NCBI GenBank assembly: GCA_947628765.1
Contig: CANRBD010000043.1
Coordinates: 1 to 9,906, forward strand
Length of the DNA: 9,906 nucleotides
Source: an uncultured Bacilli bacterium
Lineage (GTDB): Bacteria > Bacillota_I > Bacilli_A > RF39 > UBA660
Direction of reading: 5' to 3'
Shown here: positions 1 to 6,525 of the stretch, piece by piece
How positions within the stretch are numbered: the stretch's first letter is position 1
Layout of the letters: each line of letters opens with the position of its first letter
Position numbers and translations under genes: made by a program
Notes under the pieces: generated by a model
What the model was told of the DNA's origin: nothing
The model's database searches: none
The model's input: only the letters and a program-made list of their open reading frames with translations

Positions 1-57
1 CATTACCACCATACACAAACTTACTATTATTAATCCTCTTTTTCCTTTATGTGTCAT
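1..57 (-). CDS. N-terminus of an unidentified membrane or secreted protein (partial)
   Basis: Only the first 19 codons are in the window; the gene runs off the left edge. The reading starts MTHKGKRG and continues into a hydrophobic stretch (LIIVSLCMVVM), which looks like a signal peptide or first membrane helix with a basic N-terminus. A strong Shine-Dalgarno site (AGGAGGT, complement of 64-70) lies 6 bases before the ATG, and a canonical promoter lies upstream at 79-107. It is divergent from the small HTH regulator that begins near 156, so that regulator may control it (inference). The product cannot be named from so little sequence. Confidence 0.7.
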   Translation of the reverse strand, partial: MTHKGKRGLIIVSLCMVVM

Positions 58-78
58 TATTTTACCTCCTATATTTAT

Positions 79-107
79 ATTATACTGGTTATATAGCCAA
101 TAGTCAA
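79..107 (-). promoter_or_regulatory. Sigma-A type promoter of the leftmost gene
   Basis: On the minus strand TTGACT (102-107) and TATAAT (79-84) are separated by exactly 17 bases. The predicted start of transcription near 72 is just upstream of the Shine-Dalgarno site of the gene starting at 57. This is one of the closest matches to the consensus in the window. Confidence 0.75.
86..99. promoter_or_regulatory. Operator-like near-palindrome inside the divergent promoter
   Basis: TGGTTATATAGCCA pairs with itself at 6 of 7 positions and occupies the spacer between the -35 and -10 boxes of the leftward promoter. A direct repeat GCCAAT (96-101 and 111-116, 15 bases apart) overlaps it. Position and symmetry suit an operator for the adjacent HTH protein. 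That assignment is inference. Confidence 0.35.
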
Positions 108-122
108 TACGCCAATGTAATT

Positions 123-130
123 GATACAAT
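123..130 (+). promoter_or_regulatory. Probable extended -10 element of the HTH regulator gene
   Basis: TGATACAAT is an extended -10 box (TGn plus TACAAT at 125-130). There is no good -35 hexamer 17 bases upstream, which is tolerable for extended -10 promoters. Transcription would begin near 137, before either possible start codon. The element is weaker than the opposing promoter. Confidence 0.35.
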
Positions 131-155
131 AAAATTGTAAAGTGTGGTTGATAAT

Positions 156-401
156 ATGGGAGAAAATATTAAAGTAGAAATAGAAAATGGTTATTATGTA
201 TTCAAATTAGGAGCTTTGCTCAAAAAGAAAAATATAAGCATTAATAAATTAATGCGTGACACTAATACCGATTTTAAAGTCATTAAAAGAATTATGACTG
301 GTAATATTGTTAGAATTGATATAATTGTTCTTGCGAGATTATGCGATTATTTAAATTGTCAAATGGAAGATATTGTTGAATATAAAAAGAATTCCGAATA
401 A
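156..401 (+). CDS. Small Cro/CI-type helix-turn-helix regulator (HTH_26-like)
   Basis: This 81-residue protein is almost entirely one lambda-repressor-like DNA-binding domain. Helices run from about residue 17 to 75, with the recognition region around ISINKLMRDTNTDFKVIKRI (28-46) and the typical ending LARLCDYLNCQMEDIVEY (59-76), which is characteristic of the HTH_26 subgroup. There is no sensor or dimerisation domain. I chose ATG at 156 because no ribosome site precedes the alternative GTG at 144, which would add four residues; neither start has a good Shine-Dalgarno site. It is divergent from the partial membrane-protein gene at 57, and the shared intergenic region carries operator-like repeats, so it may control that gene and itself (inference). 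The effector and regulon are unknown. Confidence 0.8.
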   Translation: MGENIKVEIENGYYVFKLGALLKKKNISINKLMRDTNTDFKVIKRIMTGNIVRIDIIVLARLCDYLNCQMEDIVEYKKNSE

Positions 402-416
402 AGGAATTCTATTTTT
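388..416. terminator. Bidirectional intrinsic terminator
   Basis: AGAATTCC (388-395) and GGAATTCT (403-410) form an 8-bp stem with a 7-base loop. It is followed on the plus strand by ATTTTT and on the minus strand by TTTTTA. It lies between the convergent HTH and lipid-kinase genes and contains the stop codons of both. Confidence 0.8.
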
Positions 417-1332
417 CATTTTTAAAGATTTTTGATAATTCTTTTTTAGGAAGTAACATTTTAATATCCCTAATAATACTAATGTCAAAAGTTTTCGTTT
501 TCGTTTTATATTGTTCACCATCGACACACCAACTTTTCCTAGGTTCTTCTTTTAATTTAATAGTTAAATGATTAGTTCTAAAGAAATAAACACCAGGAAT
601 TTTAGTTACATCGTTTGACTTAATAAATAGTAAAGATTTTAAAATGTCTTTTTTTCTAGTTATATTAGTCATTAAAACTTCAAACTGATTATCATCCATT
701 TTAACATCATTAAACATTTCAACCCCAGCTATTCTTTTGGCATTACAAATTAAAACCAGTGAGTATAAACCACGGTAAGTTTCACCATTACAAGTAAATT
801 CCATTTCAAATAAATGGGTTTTTTGAGTAAAAGTTTTAAAAGCGTTAAATAGATATGCCGCATAACCTAATTTTTTCTTTAAATCACGTGGGGTATCATA
901 AGCGATATCGACAAATTTTCCTAAACCGGCTACATAGACAAAAGGTTTATTATTAATTTTACAAATATCAATACCTTTTATTTTACCCTCTAAAACATTT
1001 TTTAAATTGGTGACTGGATTTTTACCCATGCCAAACATGGCGCCTAAATCATTGGCCGTTCCAAGAGGAATATGTGAAAGCAATAGTCTTTTTTCCCTTT
1101 TAATATTACCGGTAACAACCTCATTAAAAGTACCATCGCCACCTAAGGAAACTACTAAATCGGTTTCATTAGGTAGTTTAGCCACAATTTTTTCCGCATG
1201 ACCGCTATATTTAGTAAAAATAATTTCCGATTCATAATCGTGTTTCAAAAGAATTGATTGAAATTTGCTTATGAGTTCACGTTTATCTCTTTGACCGCTA
1301 TTTGGATTACAAATGACAACGCATTTTTTCAT
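409..1332 (-). CDS. Diacylglycerol/lipid kinase family protein (DgkB/YegS type)
   Basis: A 307-residue soluble lipid kinase, the usual length for the DgkB/YegS/BmrU family. It phosphorylates diacylglycerol or a similar lipid with ATP at the inner face of the membrane, typically returning diacylglycerol to the phospholipid pathway. Visible motifs are CNPNSG (8-13), the nucleotide-binding GGDGTFNE (64-71), PLGTANDLG (89-97) and near the C-terminus WCVDGE (268-273), whose Asp271 and Glu273 correspond to the catalytic acidic pair of the family. An in-frame GTG at 1344 would add four residues. I prefer ATG at 1332, which has AGGTGG (complement of 1341-1346) 8 bases upstream. It is monocistronic, with its own promoter and terminator, divergent from the sortase gene. 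Its exact lipid substrate cannot be read from sequence; the family also includes kinases for undecaprenol-like lipids and sphingoid bases. Confidence 0.92.
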   Translation of the reverse strand: MKKCVVICNPNSGQRDKRELISKFQSILLKHDYESEIIFTKYSGHAEKIVAKLPNETDLVVSLGGDGTFNEVVTGNIKREKRLLLSHIPLGTANDLGAMFGMGKNPVTNLKNVLEGKIKGIDICKINNKPFVYVAGLGKFVDIAYDTPRDLKKKLGYAAYLFNAFKTFTQKTHLFEMEFTCNGETYRGLYSLVLICNAKRIAGVEMFNDVKMDDNQFEVLMTNITRKKDILKSLLFIKSNDVTKIPGVYFFRTNHLTIKLKEEPRKSWCVDGEQYKTKTKTFDISIIRDIKMLLPKKELSKIFKNEK

Positions 1333-1348
1333 ACAAATCACCACCTAC

Positions 1349-1377
1349 ATTATATATTAATTTATGGGTTTATTCAA
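1349..1377 (-). promoter_or_regulatory. Sigma-A type promoter of the lipid kinase gene
   Basis: On the minus strand TTGAAT (1372-1377) and TATAAT (1349-1354) lie 17 bases apart. The predicted transcription start near 1342 falls inside the ribosome site, giving a leader of only about 10 bases, so the message may be nearly leaderless. Confidence 0.7.
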
Positions 1378-1385
1378 GTTTAACA

Positions 1386-1415
1386 TTTACATAAAATACG
1401 AGATTATGTTACAAT
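1386..1415 (+). promoter_or_regulatory. Promoter of the sortase fusion gene
   Basis: TTTACA (1386-1391), an 18-base spacer, then TACAAT (1410-1415) preceded by TGT, making an extended -10. Transcription would start near 1422. This rules out the upstream in-frame ATG at 1364 and supports a start at 1436 or 1445. The ten bases AATATAAATA (1413-1422) recur at the same place in the promoter of the paralogue at 8073. Confidence 0.6.
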
Positions 1416-1435
1416 ATAAATATGATAGGAATGGG

Positions 1436-3001
1436 ATGACCAAAATGAACAAAATTTTAATCAAAGTTGTTGGTAAAAATTTAGTTTTTTGTAAATATCA
1501 TATAAATCGTAAAGAACCAAATCTTAATAGTACTAACATTATTGATACTAATAATATTATCTTTACCGATGAATATATTCTTTCTAATTTAGAATTAGTT
1601 GCCGCTTTTATTAAAGTAATTGTTCTTAAATATAATATTAATTGTGGTTCTATTCAAGAATATGATATTGCCTTACCCATAATTAAACTTTTAAAACAAA
1701 TTCCCGAAATCGATCATTTAATTTTTAAAGAAAATAATCCATTACCTCATGATATATATGAAGTTTTAAACGAACATCACTTATTTGACACCCTCGAATG
1801 TTACAACATGGCCGAATACATGTTTGAAGATTTAAATCGTAAAGGTTATCACATAAACTTAAAAAGTAAAGTATTTTTTGTAAGCAAATTTATGCATCAT
1901 GATGATTTAAAAACTTATTCAGATTTATACTATAAAACTAAAATCTGTATTGATTTTATATTAGATGATTTAGATTTAAAAGAATTCGCCGCTTTTCTTA
2001 AAATAAACAATCATTTAAAAGTAATTGAACTAACAAATTACAATAAGGAAAATTTAGAAAAAATCATCGATGTTTTAAATCAATATCGTAAAAGACAAAT
2101 AAAAATTTATCTTTATGAACATGATGGCGATCTTATTCCAGATATTCCCTACTTGCAAAAATTAAGCAAAGATTATAAACGGGTTTATAAATTTAAAATT
2201 ATTTATTCCGAGCAATATAAAGAAGCAAATCAACTTAAACAAATTAATTTAAACATTTTAAAAGCCATTATTTTAATTCTCATGATTCTTATTGTTACTC
2301 TTTTACTAATAAATAAAAATGAAGAACATGAAGTTCAAGAATTATCTGATGAAATAAACAAAGTTAAAGAAGAAATTATCCATCATAAAGTGACTCCTGC
2401 TGAAGCTACTAAAGAAAAAGAAAAAACAAATTCTGTTTATCATACTAAATTTTCTAAAGTATTTAGTGAACTTAAAAAAATTAACGATGAAACAGTTGGA
2501 TGGCTGACAGTAAATGGTACTAATATCGATTATCCTGTGGTTAAACATAGTGATAACGACTATTATTTAAGTCATGATTTTAATAAAAATCCTAATCGTT
2601 ACGGTTGGTTATTTGCCGATTATCATAATAGTATTACACCGCTTAATCAAAATACAATTATTTATGGTCATGATAGTGGCACAGTAATGTTTTCTAACCT
2701 ATATAAAACAAAAAATAAATCATGGTATACTAATAAAAATAATCAAATAATTACTTTTAACACCGAAAAAGAAAATGCCAAATGGCAAATATTTTCCATT
2801 TATTCCATTGATAATACAACCGATTATTTAACAATTACTTTTGGTAGTAACCAAAGCTTTGAAAATTATATTAACACCGTTAAAAAAAGAAGTATTTATG
2901 ATTTTAAAATAAATGTAAGTACCAACGATAAATTACTTACCTTATCAACTTGTTATGGTTCAAAACAAAAACTCGTCATTCACGCTAAAAAAATAAATTA
3001 A
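1436..3001 (+). CDS. srtB: Class B sortase fused to a large N-terminal cytoplasmic domain of unknown function
   Basis: A 521-residue protein, about twice the length of a usual sortase B. Residues 4-272 form a charged, soluble domain I do not recognise; its paralogue is the separate gene at 8073. Residues 274-293 are a single transmembrane helix, followed by a charged, probably helical stalk (295-335). The C-terminal 180 residues are the extracellular sortase domain, with class B features: GWLTVNGTNIDYPVV (355-369), YYLSHDF, NTIIYGHDSG with catalytic His412, and TLSTCYG with nucleophile Cys506. The expected catalytic arginine is missing: the strand after the cysteine reads KQKLVIHAKK, with Lys512 where RxVV normally lies. 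The enzyme should cut an NPxT-type sorting signal and join the protein to peptidoglycan. The convergent neighbour (NPKTG signal) is the likely substrate. ATG 1436 has AGGA 5 bases upstream. ATG 1445 is also possible and matches the paralogue's start. Confidence 0.88.
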   Translation: MTKMNKILIKVVGKNLVFCKYHINRKEPNLNSTNIIDTNNIIFTDEYILSNLELVAAFIKVIVLKYNINCGSIQEYDIALPIIKLLKQIPEIDHLIFKENNPLPHDIYEVLNEHHLFDTLECYNMAEYMFEDLNRKGYHINLKSKVFFVSKFMHHDDLKTYSDLYYKTKICIDFILDDLDLKEFAAFLKINNHLKVIELTNYNKENLEKIIDVLNQYRKRQIKIYLYEHDGDLIPDIPYLQKLSKDYKRVYKFKIIYSEQYKEANQLKQINLNILKAIILILMILIVTLLLINKNEEHEVQELSDEINKVKEEIIHHKVTPAEATKEKEKTNSVYHTKFSKVFSELKKINDETVGWLTVNGTNIDYPVVKHSDNDYYLSHDFNKNPNRYGWLFADYHNSITPLNQNTIIYGHDSGTVMFSNLYKTKNKSWYTNKNNQIITFNTEKENAKWQIFSIYSIDNTTDYLTITFGSNQSFENYINTVKKRSIYDFKINVSTNDKLLTLSTCYGSKQKLVIHAKKIN

Positions 3002-3027
3002 AAAAAGCTAGAATTTTCTAGCTTTTT
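3002..3027. terminator. Bidirectional terminator between sortase and its putative substrate
   Basis: AAAAAGCTAGAA (3002-3013) and TTCTAGCTTTTT (3016-3027) are perfect inverted repeats. The A and T flanks give a T-run after the GCTAGA stem on both strands. It sits exactly between the convergent stop codons and overlaps the stop of the minus-strand gene. Confidence 0.85.
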
Positions 3028-3811
3028 ACATGTTTGCAAATAAGTTTTTCTTGCGAATTACTAAGTAAGCTATTCCTAAACCACCTAAAACAGCAATTCC
3101 ACCAACGATTGGTAAATTAAGTCCAGTTTTAGGGTTTTTAGTAGTTTTAACATCAGGTGTAGTTGGATTATCAGGAGTAGTTGTTTTATTAAATTTTTCT
3201 AAGCAATCGCCCATTGGATCTTTTAATGTTTTAAGATCTTTTAATTTAGTTTGATAAGGTGCCCTAGATAAATCACCTTGGTTTTGTACTTCTGTAGTAG
3301 TTGAGTCCATTGTATTTAAATTAAATTCAACTTTTTGATATGCTTTTTCATGATATTGTCCATATGTAAGATCTTTACCATAAGTAATATTAACTCCATT
3401 TTTTGCGCCCATATCAATACCTGTATCACCGGCTATTTTAAACTCATGTAAAATAGCATAGAACATTGCAGTTACAAAATAATCATCAGTATAACGACAA
3501 TAAATTTGGTTTTGATCACTACGATTTTCAACACTACGATCAGCAGTATAAGTTATGGTTTTTCCACTTTCATCATAGACAAATTTAATAAAGTAATCAC
3601 CATATACAGGGTTTTTTAATGATACTTGAACATCTTTAGCTGCAGTTGGATTTACTTTAATGGTATAACCTTCAGATCCAGCACCATCAACTAAAGTTTT
3701 AAAATAATTAGCAATATTATTCCATTCTGGTACTTGAGCATTAACGTTTCCAATACCGATAAATGACATTACTCCTACAATGGCACTTATTAAACATAAT
3801 TTTAATTTCAT
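3026..3811 (-). CDS. Cell-wall anchored surface protein with NPKTG sorting signal
   Basis: A 261-residue exported protein. Residues 1-25 are a signal peptide with likely cleavage after VNA25. The ectodomain spans about 26-208 and matches no family I know; it has two cysteines (105 and 203) that might pair. A Thr/Pro/Lys-rich stalk (209-225) leads to the sorting signal: NPKTG (226-230), a hydrophobic helix (233-252) and a basic tail starting RKK. NPKTG resembles the NPQTN/NPKTN signals cut by class B sortases more than LPxTG, and the class B sortase gene is the adjacent convergent neighbour, so the pair is probably enzyme and substrate (inference). The ATG has AAGGT (in the complement of 3818-3825) at good spacing and its own promoter at 3840-3868. 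The biological role of the ectodomain is unknown; a haem role as for IsdC cannot be claimed from the sequence. Confidence 0.85.
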   Translation of the reverse strand: MKLKLCLISAIVGVMSFIGIGNVNAQVPEWNNIANYFKTLVDGAGSEGYTIKVNPTAAKDVQVSLKNPVYGDYFIKFVYDESGKTITYTADRSVENRSDQNQIYCRYTDDYFVTAMFYAILHEFKIAGDTGIDMGAKNGVNITYGKDLTYGQYHEKAYQKVEFNLNTMDSTTTEVQNQGDLSRAPYQTKLKDLKTLKDPMGDCLEKFNKTTTPDNPTTPDVKTTKNPKTGLNLPIVGGIAVLGGLGIAYLVIRKKNLFANM

Positions 3812-3839
3812 TCTAATACCTTCTTTCTATCTTACTTAA

Positions 3840-3868
3840 ATAATATCAAACTTGTTTACGAAAGGCAA
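3840..3868 (-). promoter_or_regulatory. Promoter of the NPKTG surface-protein gene
   Basis: On the minus strand TTGCCT (3863-3868), 17 bases, then TATTAT (3840-3845). Transcription would start near 3833, about 22 bases before the ATG. The rest of this 226-base gap (3812-4037) holds the pbpB terminator and a TTGACA-containing direct repeat; I see no credible gene in it. Confidence 0.55.
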
Positions 3869-3894
3869 TATATGTTAGTTAAAACTATTATGCC

Positions 3895-3918
3895 TTGACA
3901 CTTTTTTTGACATTTTTT
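3895..3918 (+). repeat. Tandem TTGACA plus T-tract direct repeat
   Basis: TTGACA followed by a T-run occurs twice, at 3895 and 3907, about one helical turn apart. On the plus strand the second TTGACA is followed by TATATT/TATTAT only after 19-21 bases, a poor promoter, and no plus-strand gene lies downstream. It may be a protein-binding site or bent DNA upstream of the surface-protein promoter. Confidence 0.3.
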
Positions 3919-4017
3919 ACTACCTTTCATTTATATTATGCTCCATTTTAATAAAAATATTAGTTTTGATAAATATATATTTGAAAAGTGTACATATTAA
4001 TAATATTAAACTTGAAC

Positions 4018-4039
4018 AAAAAGAACGCTTTGGCGTTCT
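4018..4039 (-). terminator. Intrinsic terminator ending the division operon
   Basis: Read on the minus strand, AGAACGC and GCGTTCT (4033-4039 and 4022-4028) form a 7-bp GC-containing stem with a 4-base loop followed by five T residues (complement of 4018-4022). It overlaps the pbpB stop codon, so transcription ends immediately after pbpB. Confidence 0.85.
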
Positions 4040-6218
4040 ATTGATTTTTTACTTCGGTAAATTTTTCTGATAAAGTTATTTTTATTTTTTTATTTTCGGC
4101 ACTATCGCCAGCTTTTATACTTTGACCAGTTACATAACCATAGCCATCAATTTCATAATCATAACCTAAAGCATTCATTAAATAAATAACTTCGCTTCGT
4201 GAATAACCATTTAAAGATGGCATTTTATTTTTATCACCATTAGTTATCAAGATAACTTTATCATATGATAAAACTTTTTCCCCCTTGCTTGGATATTGGC
4301 CGATAATTTTATCACCATTACCGACAATTATGGGTTTTATTTTTTTAGCTTCTAAATCAGACTTTATATTTTCGGTTTTCTTATTGATGTATGAATCTAA
4401 AGTTATCATTTCAATCGTACTAGTACTATTAACTTCAGTAAACATATTACGATATTTAGCCATGTTTTTCATCAAATTAGTAACGGCTTTACTAAGCATA
4501 TTTGAAGTTCCAACATTTGGCTTTTTAATAGCTGCATAAATAATAACTTCAGGATCATCTTTAGGAAACATACCAGCAAATGAATATATATAAGCATTGT
4601 CGCCTTGTAAATATCCCCCATTTTTACTAGCAATCTGAGCAGTTCCCGTTTTACCAATAACATCAAAGCCATCAATTTTATATTTTCTTCCGGTGGCTCC
4701 TGGATCAGCACTATTGACAACATTATTCATCAAACTTTTAATTTTTTCCACTGTTGGCTGACTAACTAATCTTTCAGTTTTTTCAACTTTACGTTTGTAA
4801 GTGGTTTTGCCGGTATTTGGGTTGACAATTTTAGCCACAATATGTGGTGTCAATTCTTTACCATCATTCGCAATTAATGATAAAGCTTTTAAATGTTGAA
4901 TAGCGGTAGTCTGGATACCTTGTCCAAAAGCCGCATTAGCCACTTCTACTGGATACTTAAAATTAATTTTACCGGCCACTTCCCTAGATAAATCAATACC
5001 AGTGGTTTTGCCAAAGCCATATTTATTGAGACATGTTTTTAAATCATTTTTGTCGATAAAACGTTGCATCATATGACTAACACCGACATTACTAGAATAT
5101 TCAAATCCCTTATCAAAAGTAATAGTACCCCATCCGGTATTATTCCAGTCTTTAATTGTCGCATCAGCTACATCAATACTACCAGAACGGAATGTATCAT
5201 TACCATTATAAGTGCCTTTTTCAAGGGCACACATATAAGTATATATCTTCATTGTACTACCTGGCTCAAAAGCATTAGAAACTAGTAAATTTTCATAGTC
5301 TTTAATATCTCTTTTATTTGGATTAAATGATGGAGTTGAAGCAGAAGCTAAAATGTCGCCAGTTTTGGCATCCATAACAGTCATAATCGTAAACTCTGGT
5401 TTATAATCTTCTTCCATTGTTTTAACTTCAGTTTCTACAAATCTTTGAATAGTAGAATCTAAAGTCAAATAAATATTACTACCATCAATGGCTTCAATTC
5501 TTGTTTCTTTAGTATCGGGTATTTTATACCCAAAACGATCTTGTTGATACTGTAAATAACCATCCGTACCTTTTAAAAGTTCATCAAAACGGGCTTCAAT
5601 ACCTAGCTCGCCATCAATCGAAGTAACAATTTTGCCATTTTCATCTTGTTTTTCATTAGTTTTAGCATATCCTAAAATATAAGAGGCAAAATCACCATTG
5701 GGATAATATCTTTTATAGTTTTCAGTAAAATCAATTCCTGGTAAGTTTAAATCTTCAATCTCGCCTTTTTTTAGTTCAGTAAGATCTCTACCAGCCGTTC
5801 CTAATTCAATTTGATATTTTTTTTCTTCTTTACCTTTTAATAAACGTTTTTTTAAATCATTCGCATCAGTTTCTAAAACTTTAGCCAAAGCTTCAGCGGT
5901 AGCATCGATATCTTCGACATGATTTATTTTTGTTTTTGTACTACGCTTTTCATCTAAATAAGCAATTAAAGTATAGGAAGTTACGTTATGAGCTAAAACA
6001 TCGCCAGCAGCATCATAGATGGTACCGCGATGAGCAACTAAAGGTTTAGCAATCGTATTACGATTAGCAGCAAATTCCTTAATATTATGGCCATTAATTG
6101 TTGGCGATAAAGCTAAATAACAATATCTACCGAATAAAATACAAAGGCATACAAAAAAAACAAAAAAGACTTTCCATGGAAGTTTCCAAACATTACCTTT
6201 TCGTTTTTTCTTGTTCAC
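4038..6218 (-). CDS. pbpB: Division-specific class B penicillin-binding protein with two PASTA domains (PBP2B/FtsI)
   Basis: A 726-residue bitopic transpeptidase that cross-links septal peptidoglycan. It has a basic N-terminus and one membrane helix (about 16-36). The PBP dimerisation domain starts with HRGTIYD (63-69) and runs to about 240. The transpeptidase domain carries all three active-site motifs: STMK (nucleophile Ser321, Lys324), SSN (375-377) and KTG (523-525). Two PASTA repeats follow (about 604-660 and 664-717). This architecture matches Bacillus PBP2B. An ATG at 6245 would overlap ftsL; I prefer GTG at 6218, with AGAGGTG (complement of 6224-6230) 5 bases upstream and 10 bases after the ftsL stop. 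It is the last gene of the operon; mraY and murD, which usually follow, are absent. SpoVD is the alternative, but that protein normally has one PASTA repeat and is a sporulation-specific second copy. Confidence 0.95.
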   Translation of the reverse strand: MNKKKRKGNVWKLPWKVFFVFFVCLCILFGRYCYLALSPTINGHNIKEFAANRNTIAKPLVAHRGTIYDAAGDVLAHNVTSYTLIAYLDEKRSTKTKINHVEDIDATAEALAKVLETDANDLKKRLLKGKEEKKYQIELGTAGRDLTELKKGEIEDLNLPGIDFTENYKRYYPNGDFASYILGYAKTNEKQDENGKIVTSIDGELGIEARFDELLKGTDGYLQYQQDRFGYKIPDTKETRIEAIDGSNIYLTLDSTIQRFVETEVKTMEEDYKPEFTIMTVMDAKTGDILASASTPSFNPNKRDIKDYENLLVSNAFEPGSTMKIYTYMCALEKGTYNGNDTFRSGSIDVADATIKDWNNTGWGTITFDKGFEYSSNVGVSHMMQRFIDKNDLKTCLNKYGFGKTTGIDLSREVAGKINFKYPVEVANAAFGQGIQTTAIQHLKALSLIANDGKELTPHIVAKIVNPNTGKTTYKRKVEKTERLVSQPTVEKIKSLMNNVVNSADPGATGRKYKIDGFDVIGKTGTAQIASKNGGYLQGDNAYIYSFAGMFPKDDPEVIIYAAIKKPNVGTSNMLSKAVTNLMKNMAKYRNMFTEVNSTSTIEMITLDSYINKKTENIKSDLEAKKIKPIIVGNGDKIIGQYPSKGEKVLSYDKVILITNGDKNKMPSLNGYSRSEVIYLMNALGYDYEIDGYGYVTGQSIKAGDSAENKKIKITLSEKFTEVKNQ

Positions 6219-6228
6219 AGTAACACCT

Positions 6229-6525
6229 CTATTCGTTAACAACAATTATGTTATCATTATTATACGCTAGTCCCATCTCTTTGACAACACCTTTGACATT
6301 TTCAAATGATGTTAGTTCGTTAACTTTCATCGTTAAACTTTCATTTTTCTTTTCTTGAGTATCAATATTATATTTGATTTCTTCGATACTCATTTTAAGT
6401 TCACCAACCATGGCTCCACAGAAAGTTTTGATACCTAATGAAAAAACAAATGCAAAAATAATTACAAAATATAGTAATCTTTCACCTTTAGTTATTTTTG
6501 ATTTTTTCATTCTCTTTTTTGCCAT
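6229..6525 (-). CDS. ftsL: Cell division protein FtsL
   Basis: A 98-residue bitopic protein of the FtsL/DivIC kind. It has a highly basic cytoplasmic start (MAKKRMKKSK), a membrane helix (about 17-38), an extracellular coiled coil (about 43-75, rich in Glu, Lys and Asn) and a short tail. Sequence conservation in this family is low; the assignment rests on topology, length and the position between rsmH and pbpB. FtsL forms a complex with FtsB/DivIC and activates FtsW and the septal PBP. The start is ambiguous among TTG 6534, ATG 6531 and ATG 6525. I chose 6525 because AAAGGA (complement of 6535-6540) lies 9 bases upstream. The gene overlaps the end of rsmH by 38 bases, suggesting translational coupling. 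Confidence 0.88.
   Translation of the reverse strand: MAKKRMKKSKITKGERLLYFVIIFAFVFSLGIKTFCGAMVGELKMSIEEIKYNIDTQEKKNESLTMKVNELTSFENVKGVVKEMGLAYNNDNIIVVNE

Noticed and set aside
1364..1435. N-terminal extension of the sortase gene from an upstream ATG at 1364
   Set aside because: The predicted promoter (1386-1415) and start of transcription lie inside this stretch, there is no ribosome site before 1364, and the paralogue at 8073 aligns from the later methionine.
2342..2548. Minus-strand frame (68 codons) rich in Phe opposite the sortase stalk
   Set aside because: It is the reverse reading of an AAA/GAA-rich coiled stretch; long Phe runs are expected from that and no ribosome site precedes it.
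3907..3939. Plus-strand promoter (TTGACA ... TATATT/TATTAT) for an antisense RNA over pbpB
   Set aside because: The spacer is 19-21 bases, outside the usual range, and no plus-strand gene or terminator fits a transcript.
4285..4539. Plus-strand open frame antisense to pbpB (84 codons), and similar antisense frames at 1007-1201, 5064-5285, 6374-6658 and 7500-7721
   Set aside because: They lie opposite well-supported genes with strongly conserved protein motifs, have no ribosome sites of note and resemble no family.
4472..4723. Minus-strand frame inside pbpB in another phase
   Set aside because: It overlaps the KTG-motif region of the transpeptidase; its composition is that of a shifted reading of pbpB.
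6219..6245. pbpB starting at ATG 6245, overlapping ftsL
   Set aside because: The GTG at 6218 has an excellent ribosome site 5 bases upstream and gives a typical basic N-terminus; 6245 has none and would lie inside ftsL.
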